Assembly: GCA_023515795.1 (NCBI GenBank)
Contig: JALGPX010000081.1
Coordinates: 1-48,692, forward strand
From: Amoeboaphelidium occidentale
Taxonomy: Eukaryota; Aphelidiomycota; Aphelidea
DNA length: 48,692 nucleotides
Direction of reading: 5' to 3'
Of the stretch, positions 11,101 to 21,600 are shown in pieces. The notes under the pieces are model-generated. The model had not been told where the DNA came from. It ran no database searches and saw nothing but the letters and a program-made list of their open reading frames with translations. Position numbers and translations under genes: made by a program. Within the stretch, counting starts at the first letter, position 1. Every line of letters starts with the position of its first letter.

Positions 11101-11506
11101 AATTGTTTTATTCATTCAGTGGAGACATTTAATGAAACTCGTCTCAAAATCTTTGAATGAGTTTAACGTTAACCATGTCACTTGTGATGGTAATGTTTTT
11201 ACAAAGTCGAAAGCTGTTACTTCATTCAAAACTGATCCAAATGTCAAATTGATTCTATTGTCAGCAGAAGATTCTGTGTCAGGTTTGCACTTGACTGAAG
11301 CTAATTATGTTGTTATTTTCCATCCGTTCTTGATGGATTCAGATAAGCAAGCGATGGATTATGAGTATCAAGGTATTGCTCGTAGCAGACGTTTTGGCCA
11401 AACGAGAACAGTCAAAGTTGTCAGATTTTTAGTTAAAGATTCCGTTGAGGAAGTTTTAGCCAAGAGAAGAAAGTACGATAATGCTCAATTGAATGAACAA
11501 TTTTAA
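8147..11506 (+). CDS. Divergent SNF2-family ATPase with internal RING finger (Rad5/SHPRH-like)
   Basis: The open frame is 1119 codons. It probably contains a 42-nt in-frame intron (8181-8222: GTAAGT, CTCTAAT, CAAAAG) near the start, giving 1105 residues. Parts (uninterrupted numbering): acidic/basic N-terminus; unknown domain (about 130-370); SNF2 ATPase with Walker A DDTGTGKT (about 468), DEFH in place of DEAH (about 631) and GVTGTPATN; coiled-coil linker; C3HC4 RING (about 877-925); helicase C-terminal domain with SRRFGQTR. This insertion of a RING between the two ATPase lobes is the plan of Rad5, HLTF and SHPRH, which act in post-replication repair as ATPase and ubiquitin ligase. Motifs are less canonical than in those families, so orthology is uncertain. 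Confidence 0.8.
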   Translation: MPRPKRAAAQKGKFTDKLKTLIFSKASTIIEINSDDDDNDLLENVAPVPKASRRKGRTAEDFYVDNEDDQNLDEIEPDESFVPKKRQKKKAGESASGSSLTVAKKKNLVKKSYPELEKSLCEVLEPQSLPAGSRDLMDWWCFYPSHSFHSKAEHPNTDNNLLYIGSVQMYPADGVKVKIANLSGTFMGIKFGAELTIHRPAIKKENMTFKGSYETRMYTISGVGPHDIIEWTDFPGAEEEQAEYNALREKALITAGNSWIANQRTDKTIRYEQKYVVGQDRDEIVVGRTEMEFTSNSLKYFAFVLRESSNLYFCDRYARLDAIRDAFEKNSVDMSLIGKIIGAGVNSTSMFVSKAENSKFKIPDTFESPESDPPEGFHLTLRPYQKRTLYWLLEQESDSAHHNFSMECKNFPNGDYSEAHHRCGFTVTQIGPDGPFFDIVMKKFFKVNPELYVTTTKKNIYCPGAILADDTGTGKTVTVLALIHTNPFKTLDSKMLDPFSFSSCFVSRATLVVCPSHLCAQWKLEAERCMPEANIKVLTTIVDHQKLSWDDVLEADIVITSLNFLQNKSYDTKVRDLISKETSSFSWYEKGRDNYKQELYCHRIKSQGKKVYGKEMGKVVFEHVFWYRIVCDEFHELGKSESKNKAARCFLKDLKGRFYLGVTGTPATNTARDIGEMAKYLNCDQEFSFDMAKCFVQQKIRRNEPNLELPPVENRCIWVELSVEERGLYIGMNDLTRSSLMACNHHQLADDILDIVGDGKEMSVEEVAAMVQKSRLTNIAKLSTRIGNLEKSLGEAKKDYNEVLHLKKNGVLTIEVKTAEDKVEEKSIDSVLRSKLTRCESIGKNIVEVERERANIQSQYNFFQTLLDAVQEGKQQNCLICLEDIVCGQKFSVGRCGHVYCCPCLDLLMASAHPRCGACRVELKREDIARIAIKKVEPETEKQEQEENEAEDPDEPKIDYSKYGSKLGAFVEFATKTIQEEPDAKIVLFIQWRHLMKLVSKSLNEFNVNHVTCDGNVFTKSKAVTSFKTDPNVKLILLSAEDSVSGLHLTEANYVVIFHPFLMDSDKQAMDYEYQGIARSRRFGQTRTVKVVRFLVKDSVEEVLAKRRKYDNAQLNEQF

Positions 11507-11560
11507 TATATTTTCCTGAAAGCATCGCGACCGTTTCTTTTTGTTTCAACTGTGTTGGAA

Positions 11561-12863
11561 ATGTCTACGGCCTCTGATTCAGAATTCTCAGAATATTTCG
11601 ACGCTTCCGAGAGTAACTCTGTAAAAATTATAACAAGGGAAAATTCTCCTGAGAGGGTCATATCGTCAGTGGTACCTGAGAGTGATGATTTTGGAGATTT
11701 CTCAACAGTTGACGCAGGAGCAAGCCCGGCATCAGCAATACCAAGCTCGACAGTTCAAAAAGCTGATGATGACTTTGGGGATTTCGATAATGCTAAACCG
11801 GTAGTGCAGAAGGAAGACGACGACGACTTTGGTACTTTTAATGGAACGGAAACAGTAGCGAAGCAAAGCGACGCTGTTAATGTTCAGGCAAGCGATGATG
11901 ATTTCGGGGACTTTTCTCAGACCCAACAGGAAGTTCAGCCGCAGCCTACAGTAGCACAGTCTCAGCCTGTGCAACAGAGTTGGCCTTTGTCTTTTTGTTC
12001 AAAGGAAGATTATGATGAATATTTGCAAAAGGTTTTCTCAGATTCAGATGTTTCCATTCCAGAGGATTCTGTCAGAAAGATTCTACGCCCGCCTGACGTG
12101 GAGCCTTCACGGACTGCAGGAGATTCCGGCGCAGACGAATTCTTTGTGAAGAACTCGGATGATTCGAAATTACCCTATGTCATCAACCCAAAGTTCTCAA
12201 CAGAAAAGTGGTTTCCATTCTTATCAAAGCTGCAATACGATCTTAAACATCCCACTCGGGCTCTGTCAAAGTTCCGATGGAGACGTTCAAACATTAGGAA
12301 ATTTTCCATGATCAGTTTAAACATTCCCTTCAATCTGGATGAGGTACTTTATATTCCGCCTCAAGTTTAATTTCTAGGTTCCTGTAAGTTCTTCGTTTGG
12401 TCCGAGAAACCTGCGCCGGAGCATGTCAAGCTCAGAATTGAATGAGAAACCGAACTCACCAGAACACACCATAAGTGCGACAGAAAGTTCGCCGGCTGTT
12501 GCGGAACGGCCTTCAAGCGTGAATTCAACCATAAGGTCCGCCATATTTTCTGGCAGCAAGACTGATGAATCTACAAACAACTTTTATTTAAATCACATTG
12601 AAGAGCTTCTAGCTGTAAAGGAGAAGGAATTAATGATGAAACCAGAGAAAGAGTTGCTTGAGATGAAGAATCTTTTTGTGAAATGTGTCGAAAGTGCGGA
12701 GAGCTCTTTGAAGCATCACTCTGATGAAAAGAAACGACTAACAGAATCGATATCTCTCAACAAGCAGATGATTGAAGGATTGGTACAACGAGCACAACAA
12801 GCTAGACAAACAAAAAAGGATTCATCTCCAGTTAAAGCATTTTCGTGGCTCAGCATAAAGTAA
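11561..12863 (+). CDS. Aftiphilin/Laa2-like AP-1 accessory protein
   Basis: Two exons (11561-12343, 12378-12863; 34-nt intron) encode 422 residues. Four acidic phenylalanine motifs of the type DDFGDF stand at about residues 42, 70, 88 and 112. In aftiphilin and gamma-synergin these bind the ear domains of gamma-adaptin and GGA. The middle ends with RWRRSNIRKF and LNIPFNLDEV, which resembles the conserved C-terminal block of fungal DUF5102 proteins such as yeast Laa2. A coiled coil fills the C-terminus (about 330-405). The likely role is helping AP-1/clathrin at the trans-Golgi or endosome. The ATG at 11561 is the first in frame; upstream GTG was not used. It is convergent with the TPR gene, 27 bp away. 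Confidence 0.7.
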
Positions 12864-12890
12864 ATCTTCAATATCAAACATCACATCCTT

Positions 12891-15800
12891 TTATTTTTTA
12901 CCTCGAGTTCTCTTTGTGCCTCTGGTTGCACCTTTAGCTGCAGGAAGATTTTGTTGTAAAAGAGCAGCAGCAGATCTGCCTCGGCCAATACCACCGGTGC
13001 TTGCTCGTAGTTTCGGAGCTTTTTCAGCAGATTTAACAGCTGGCTTTGCAGGCTCATCAAACGTTATTTTTTTTATAACAGCTCCAGTTTGAGTAACTAT
13101 TACATTGCTTGGTGGTTGAGGTGGTGCCTGTGGAACACCAGTTGATTTATCAGGTAAAGGGGATACCGGCTTGGATTTATCCTCTGGTTTGGTTTCCTCT
13201 TCTGCATCAGTCAATTCGCCGCTTTCATCAGAGTCTTCTTCGTCTCCTTGTGATGGCACATACTCTGAATGAACAGATTCTTCCGGCTCAACCAATTTCT
13301 CTTCAACTAAAAGAGTTTCCTCGGGTATGATCATATCTTGAGTTGGTTCAGAAGCTTGTTCCTCTATGACTTTCTTCTTTAGCGGCGTTGAAGAAACCTC
13401 CCCTTGTATTGAATCCAAAAATTGATCAAGTGTATCTTCTTCCATTTTGTTGGAGTCTTTCTCAGAATCAGGCTTATTTCCAACGATATTTTCAGAAACT
13501 GCAGGATGTTCCAAAGATTCATTTGAATGACCAACAGATTCAACTGCTTGTCTAGAGCTCGCAGCTTCCTCGGCATCCGAAAAAACCAGAGGAATTTCGT
13601 CCTTATTCTTCTCTGTGAATTTCTTGACTACCGACGGTTTGTCTTTTGTCGTTTTATCCGCAACTTGCTCTTTAGGACTTTCCTCTACAACATCAAGTTT
13701 TATCAGCTTTTCACTTGAGCCAGAAACATCAAAACTGTCATCTTCGCGAACACGTTTAGAACTAATACCCCCGACTTCAACTGGTGCACTGTCAATAGTC
13801 TTATTTACACTAACACTGGCACCATTTGAAAATTGCTCAAGTTTTGCCTGAAGTTCAGCCTTTTCTGATTCCAACTTCTTGATAGTCTTATCAGACATAC
13901 TTTGCTTCAGCTTTTCTTTTGTTTCTGCTCGTTTGGTTATGGAAGCAATTTCCTGTGTGTGCTCATCTTTGATAGATTTGATGCTCTTTTCGAACTCGCC
14001 ATGTAGATTCTCCATTTTTGTCTTCAACTCTGCAAATTCTTTGGCCGTCTCGTCGTGCTTGGCTTTCCATCCCTTTCCGGAATTGTAATATCTCATATAC
14101 TTTTCTTCTGCTTCTCTCAGTTTTTCTTCAGCCGCTTGCAGCTTATCTTGTAACTCCTGGATTTGATTACTTTCAGCGGTCGACGCCGCGATTCTCAATT
14201 CAGACACTTCTTTAGCTAGTTGTGTATTGTTTGCGGTAAGATCTTTAAGTTTTGCGGTTAGTACTTCGTGCTCCTTCAATAAATCTGTCATATTTTTGCT
14301 TAAAGACTCATGTTCCTTCATGTATGATTGAATTGTCGAGGTCAATCTGTCAATTTCTCTTTGCTTGGCTGACAACTGCGATGAAAGCTGCTGGTTGTTA
14401 TTCTCTAGTTTCACCAACTCTTCAGGATCGATCTGATTGTACTTCATCAGAATTTGTTCATTTCGCTTCTGCCATTTTTGGTTGTCCTCTTCAAGCAAAG
14501 ATATACGTTCATTCGCGAACTTCAAATCGTTGGCAAGCTTGTTAGCCATTTCTTGAATCTTCAACTTCTCTTCTTTTAATTTCTGTGAAGATTTTTTGCT
14601 TTCTTCTAGAGACGACTCTAGGCGTTTGTTCTCAGACCTCAACGTCTCATTGGACTCACGTAACAAATCCAACTGGTTTAATCTGAATTGAACATCATCG
14701 GTATCGGCTGCAGCACGATCTAATCCAGAGCTGGACATATTGTTTTGGAATTCCTGAAGTTCTAATCGAACGTTGAATAAATCAGATTCCAAACGACTAT
14801 TCTTGATGGTTAAAGACTGATTCTCCAATTCTAAAAGATTCAGATCATTGCGTAATGCATTTAGCACAGTGTTATTAGCAACCCCAGAGTTTCCTGAATT
14901 CAGCAGTTCTCTCTTAATCAAATCATTCTCTTGTTTAACGGCTTTCATTCTTTCATCAAACTCGTCAGATTTCTTCTTAAGTGCTTCCTTCTGCTCCAAT
15001 AAGCTGTTCATTTCAGTTTGGATGGACTTCTTAACCGTATCCAGCTGCTGCTGAAGATTTGAGTTTTCTTGCTTCAACTTAAAGTTTGAGTCTTTAGCTT
15101 CCTTCAATAATTCCAAATTCTTTCCGTGCTTGATAATTTCAGATTCGTAATTGTTATTAGCTTCTTGTGCCAATACAGATTGCCTCTTGAGATCATCCAT
15201 ACAAGTAGCGAGATTATCTTTCAGCGTTTCAATCATTGTTTCTAAGGACTCGTTCTTCTTCTTCAAGTCATCTAAAGACAAGTTCAATTCTTTGATACGT
15301 GCGACATGTGCCTCGCTGATTTCGTTTGCCTCTTTCACCTTTTCAGTCTCTTGCTTCTTCTCCTCCTGTAATACTTTCTTGGCATCTTCACTTTGATTAA
15401 GTTTTTCTTCCAATTCCTTGGCAATATTCGTCAAAGACGAAACTTGGTCTTTCAAGCTAATAATCTCCATGGTGCTAGATTCTGAACTATTGAGAGCTGT
15501 CATTGCAGGGCGCGATCGTATTTTCTCTAGTAATTCTTCTTTTTCTTTAATGACTTTGTTCAACTCCTTTGAAACCTTTTCTTTCTCTTCTTGGTACTGA
15601 TTGTTAAGTGCTTGATAATCTTTCATCAATTGTTCGTACTTGCTGAACAAACTCTTGTATTCAAGAGCACTGACTGAGTTATCTTCAGCTTGCGAGTTTC
15701 TCTGAGAAACAGCTGCTTGAGTATTATTACTTGGACGCTGCGGCGATGACGGACCAGGTTCTTGTAGTCTTGTGTTCAACAATACCATCAATTGATTCTT

Positions 15801-18655
15801 CTCGCGCGACAATTCAGATTTTTCCTCTCTAACTCTCACAATGTCTTGCTCCAGCAAAGAAAGATGTCCTTTTGTGAGTGAAAGGTCATTTTCAATGATT
15901 CTTCTTTGATTGTTAAGATCCTCTAAGCGCAAAAGAGATTGTTTAACTTGCTTTTCCAAGTCTTCATTGGTTTTGGCTAGTTGCGAACGGTCCCTCCTTG
16001 CAATTTCAAGTTCTTTCTCGGCATTCTTTACAGACTCAGTCAAGAATCCGTTTCGTTCTCTCAGCATTTGGGATTCGGTTTCGAATTTCACAGCAGCCAT
16101 TTTGCTTTCTAACAGTTGAGCATTCAATGATGAGACATCTTTCTGAAGATCACGCATCTGTGAAAGAGCATTTTCCTTGTATTGCTCGTATTCTTTTCTC
16201 AGATCTGAATTACCAGAGGTTGAACCAGAATCATGAAGACTTATTTCCATATCTTTAATCTTCTTTTCATATTCTTCTTTAATATTAGTCAACTTGCCTG
16301 TAAAGTCACTAATGTTTGCTTCATATTCCTTAATCTTCTTTTCGTTCAATTGTGAAGAAGATTCGTGTTCTTCTAGCTTCAAACCAAACTCTCTTGTGAT
16401 CTTTAACAATTCTCCATTCTTTTGAACCAATTCTTTGACGTCATCAAACTTAACCAAATTATCATTAATAACATTCAAAGTATCGCTTTGACGGCCATAA
16501 ACAGGGTCTTCCATGTATGCACCAACACCATCTGGCGTCTCACCACTCATTTGTCGAATTAAGTTAGCCAACTGAAACCTCAAAGTATCATTATCTCTCT
16601 GAATGACAACAAAATCTTTCCGCAAACTCTCTAGATCCTGATTTACAATTTCATAATCTCTCTTAACGACATCATAATTGCTTAGAACACTTTCATACTC
16701 ACGCAAGACTAACTTCTTGTCGCTGGTAAGATCTTCGTTTCTAGCTCTAGTAGTATTGACTTCAACCAATAGCTCCTTATTCACTTGCAGCAAATGATTA
16801 TACTCTGTGCGTAAGGCTTTCAGTTCGTTAGAAAACTTGACACAGTTTGAGTAAACCGTTACAAAATTTGATCTATCCCCACCAGGTGAATCCAAATGCA
16901 CTTGTGAAAAATCCCTAATAAGAGGAACAGATTCAGCCTTAAGCCTAGAATTCTCTTCTTTGAGCATTTGGTTCTCCGAATTGATTTTGTTCATTTCAAG
17001 CTCCATTTGATGAACTTTCTGATTAACAACAGAGTCAACAGTTTCCATCTCTTTCGTTAAGCGACTCACTGATTCTTCCTTTTCCTTATTTTTCTTCTTT
17101 AAAGACTCATTCATCTTTCTCAAGGTTGAGATTTCCTCAGTCAAAAAGTCTTCGCGTTTCACAGCATCAGTTTTCTGCTTGATCAATTGCTGCTTAGAAT
17201 CATCAAGCAATTTCTCAACCGACTTTTTGTCCTTCTTCAAAAGCTCAACCGAATTCAAAGCGGAGTTTAACTCAGATGATTTCTGGTTTAATTCGGTGCG
17301 AATCTGAACAATTTCATCGTTATGATTGCGTCTTGCAACGATCAACTCTTCACTCTTTGTCTTTAATTCGCTTTCCATAAATTTCAAATGCTCTTTCATC
17401 AACTCATTTTGTTTACTCACAGAATTGAGACTAAAACGAGCTTCGACACTTCCTTGTTGCTCATTAAATCTTTCCATTTGCAATTCCTTGTATAAATTCT
17501 TGATCTTTGCATTCTCCTTTCGTAATTCTTCCATGTCAGAGTCAAAATTTACCAATGCTTCTTCCTTTGACAAAAGCTTCGTTAAGAGCATCTTCACTTC
17601 GTCCTCCTCTTTCTTCAGCGAGTTTTTTAATTCAAAATTTTCCTTGTTGAGCTGCTGAAGTTCTTCTTGGATTTTTGCAACTTCTGCATGCGCCACAACT
17701 GCAGATGCAGATTTTGCTTTTTGCGCCTCGACTTTAGCCTCTTCTAATTGCTCCGTGAGTTCAATAATCTTTCTGTTTAAATCAGCGACCCTTTTCTCGT
17801 GCTCTTGAGTACGCTGTTCCATCTGAAGATCCAAAAGCATCTTTTCAGACTTTAAAGCGTAGAAATCAGCATTGGGCGCAGGTGTCTCGACAGCTTTTGG
17901 CTTTGTGTTGGAATTGACTGTCGGAAGAGGCGTTCCAAACACGGAAGAAGAAATATTTCTGACTAAATCAGCTAATGGACCCCGCGTAGGCGCAGCACTT
18001 AGACTTTCAGGTTCCATAGTCTCTTCTACTATATCTTCTTCTTCCTCGGAAAAATCAGCGTCCTCCATTTGAACGTCTTCTTCGACAGCCTCTGACAAAG
18101 TCTCCGCCTTCTCAATAATGATCTCTTCAGCCTCTTCAGAACCTTCAAGTTCATCGTCTTCCTCTTCATCTGCGTGTGCATCATCCTCAGCCTCGTTTTC
18201 TGGCTCGGTGATAATCGGCTGAGCAGTGCTTTCGGTATAATCCAAATTGTCCAACTGCTCCACTTCGTCAAGATCCTCTTCAGCTTCAGCAGGACTGACT
18301 AAATCTTCGACTAATGGTGAAGGGGCCTCTGGTGGAGATGGAACTTGGTCCATTTGTTCCTCATCCGCAGGTTGCTGAAAGACGTTTGNNNNNNNNNNNN
18401 NNNNNNAGCAGGACTGACTAAATCTTCGGCTAATGGTGAAGGGGCCTCTGGTGGAGATGGAACTTGGTCCATTTGTTCCTCATCCGCAGGTTGCTGAAAG
18501 ACGTTTGGATTCTTCGTTGGAAGTTCCACATGCTCCGTATCATTATCGGAATATGCCTCTCGTAATGACCTTCGGGTCAGTCGCTTGCTAGGCGTCTTCC
18601 TTGATGGCGAAATTGACTTTGAACGATTCTGTTTCCTTTTCGATTCTCCGTCCAT
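12891..18655 (-). CDS. Nuclear-basket nucleoporin TPR/Mlp1-like coiled-coil protein
   Basis: A long coiled-coil protein of about 1881 residues after removing the assembly duplication (Mlp1 is 1875, human TPR 2363). The N-terminus is basic then strongly acidic; coiled coil runs from about 210 to 1590; the C-terminus is acidic and then ends with an RG/K-rich tail. The diagnostic block is WQKRNEQILMKYNQIDPEEL at about residue 1350, matching the TPR/Mlp signature W-x-x-R-x(4)-L-x-K-Y-N-x-(I/V)-DPEE. Mlp/TPR proteins line the nuclear basket and handle mRNA surveillance and checkpoint anchoring. An 18-base gap with a 101-bp repeat interrupts the N-terminal coding region (see that entry). No intron seen. 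A poly(A) signal AATAAA (12890-12895 on this strand) overlaps the stop codon. Confidence 0.85.
18288..18507. repeat. Unmerged 101-bp contig overlap around an 18-N gap
   Basis: Bases 18288-18388 and 18407-18507 are the same 101 bp with one mismatch (18310 A, 18429 G; Val versus Ala in the TPR protein), separated by eighteen n at 18389-18406. The reading frame is identical in both copies, so a single merged copy gives one continuous gene. This is best explained as overlapping contig ends, not a tandem duplication. Confidence 0.85.
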
Positions 18656-18699
18656 CGCTTTTCAAGAAACAAATTGAAGTTCTATTCAATCACTTTGGT

Positions 18700-21600
18700 T
18701 TAAACTGGTTGACGTATTAAAGACCTGGCTTTATCCAATATCTCCTTTTTTAAGCGCGGGTAGGAAGGATAATCTTTTAGAATCTTGTGACACACGACAA
18801 TTGCTTCCACATACTTTTTAGATTTTAAGTAGCAATATGCTAGTTTAAACCCTAAAGCGGGATCGTTTTCTCGTAAATGTTTCCAGGCTTGTTCATAAAG
18901 TCCTGCAGCATTCGCATAACTTGCTTCTCTCTCCATCAGAAAGCCAAGACCTTCGAAAGCTTTTGAACATGCCTGATTGTAGCCGATACACAATTTGAAA
19001 CACTCCATCGCAGCGTCAAACTTGGAGTATTGTATTTGAATATCAGCAAGATACAGAAAACATTTTTCGTAGTCTTGAGCAAATTCAAAAGGCCATTCTG
19101 TCTTGATCAAAGATTGAAACACGTTTTTAGCCCTCTGATTTTGTTTCAAAGCTAAGAATGCAGACCCAAGAGCCAGAACTCCTGGCGCAAAATTAGGCTG
19201 CTTCTCTACTAAAGTTTGCATTTCAGGAATAGTTCTTTCAATTTCATTCCTCTGTCGAGAAGCTACAAGAACGCGATGATAGAGTGATTGTTTTAGCAAG
19301 CTGTGACTTTCTCCTTTTAAATTATCACTTAGCAGTTTTTGAGCTATTAAAAGTCCACTATTTGGCTGTAAACTTGAATTTGATGCACTGTCCTCAGGAA
19401 TAGGTGCAGCAGGATTTGTTGCTTCTAGGTAGATATCAATCATGTGTTTCAAAGCAAGTTCTCCATAGTTGGTATCATTCAAACAGTAATGAAAGCATTT
19501 TAATGCTTCAGATGCATCTCTTCTGTGCTTAAGATATATTCCTTTGCAAAACTGATAGCCTCTATGGATCGCTGCTTTTCCAGTATCTCTTGGCATTATG
19601 TAGCTGTCCCTAACAGATGTTTCGCCAGGAGAAATCTGATTTGTTGACGGAACATTTTCATTTGAAGTAGATTTGATCTTCTGAGCATCATACTCTTTGC
19701 TCAAGTAGGCTCCAGATAATCTCTCAATCTTGATGAACAAATTCTCAATGTCTTTGTTAGGTTGAATCGAAGTAAGTTTTCCCAAACTGTTGTAAAGTTC
19801 AATGTAAATCCAAAGAGCTTCAAAGCAGGCGGGATTCTTATCCAAGAACGGTTTCAAATGACTGACAGCACCATTGAAGTTCTTCTGCTTGAATAATATT
19901 TTTGTGTGAATTAGAACGGCATCTTCATTCATAGGATCAGACTTCAAAACTGACGCGCAACAATTCTGAGCTGATGGTAGATCATTCTTTTCTAGATGTA
20001 AGCGAGATAGAGATAATTGAGCCGCATAATTTTGAATGTCATAAGAAATCGCTTCGTTGCAACTTTTGCATGCATGCTCAACTTTTCCTTGCTTGTGATA
20101 CAGTTCTGATATACGAACAGATATGTTGGATAACAGCCGATTACAAGGAAAACCAGCAATATCAACTTCTGGACCAAAGTATTGCGATAGAACATTTGCT
20201 TGAGACACTGCTTTCTTAAGCGCGACCAATGCACTGTCAATATCTCCATTATGACTGTAGATATCAGATAGAAGAATGAGAGCCAGAATTCGAAATATTC
20301 CTTCGTCCAACAATTGAGAGTTCTCATTTTTCATTTCAACTTTGATTAACTCGATCACAGCTTCATTATGTCCAAGTTTCTTTTTTAGAGAAACATAATC
20401 ATAGAACATCATGGACCTTTTGCTTTTCTGTTCAGGCTTCGAAAGGAACTTTTCATAAAATGTTAACGCTTTGTTGAACTTCAAAGATTTCGTCAGGGAT
20501 CTCCCAATTTTGCTTGTAAGTTCTGATTCTTTCTCTGGGAATTTTTGAATCACTTGTTCAAAAATAGTAGTAGCGTCAATGACTTGTTGTACACTAAGTA
20601 AAGCGTCGCCATATAAGATACTGATATCTGCAGACTCCGGAAACTTTTCATATAGTTCTTTATAAACATCCAGGAAAGCCTTTGTATCGTTTCCGTTCTT
20701 TAGAAGAATCTTTGACTTTTTCACCATGGCTTGCTTGAAAACTTGAAAGGCTGATGGACCATCATATTTAACAGTCTCAAGTAGCTCAACAACTTTTCTC
20801 CAATTTTTCCCGTTTGAAGAGTGAAGTTCGATGTCTGCTTGCTTCATAATCAGAAGAGGCTCTTCGGTTTTACTTGATCGTTGAGCTTTACCCGCTGCTT
20901 GCAGTGTGGCCTCTGCTGCTTTTAAATCATTCTTCAACAATAATAAGTCAACTTTCTCGAGTAAAATGTAAAACATGTCGTCTCTTTTTTCTGCACTTAG
21001 TACCTTTTCGGCTTGATTTTCATCTTGCGGAGTGGAAGAAATCATTAGAACAGCAGTATTGATGCATTCAAGCGATTCGTCAAATCTACTACAGTCTTTG
21101 TATGCAAAGGCTCGTACAAAATAATACTTGACGCTGTTCCTTGCTGCAAAATTCAAGCTCAAACATGAATCCAAAAATTGGATTGCAGCCTTCGGTTGCA
21201 TAGCTTTCAGAAGCAGTTCAGCTTGAAGCAAGAATGCTTCTATGTCTGAAGAATCTGCTTTGATGCATTGATGTACAAGACTTTTAGCTCCAGCATAGTC
21301 GTTGTTCAGTATTTTAATCTTTGCAGAAATCAAAAGCAAATCATTCCAGCCTGGAACAAACCTCTCTAAATCTTTCACAATATCTTTCATCAAGACAACC
21401 AGGTCATCAGGAGCATAGTATTCTGAGAAACTGATTCGATTATACTTAAGACATGTATTCAATATGAAGCAGACTAGAGAAGGATTCAATTGATTGTAAG
21501 CACCAAATTCGACTTGCATTCTAGAAATCTCCGCTTCGAAATCCAGTAAAGAAGCTTTCAAATACTTTAAATCCTTAGTATCCATAAACTGCAGGAAGTG

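Noticed and set aside
13109-18072. Many open frames of 60-110 codons opposite the TPR gene
   Set aside because: They are antisense shadows of a long coiled-coil gene with biased Lys/Glu codons; none shows recognisable domains or its own signals.
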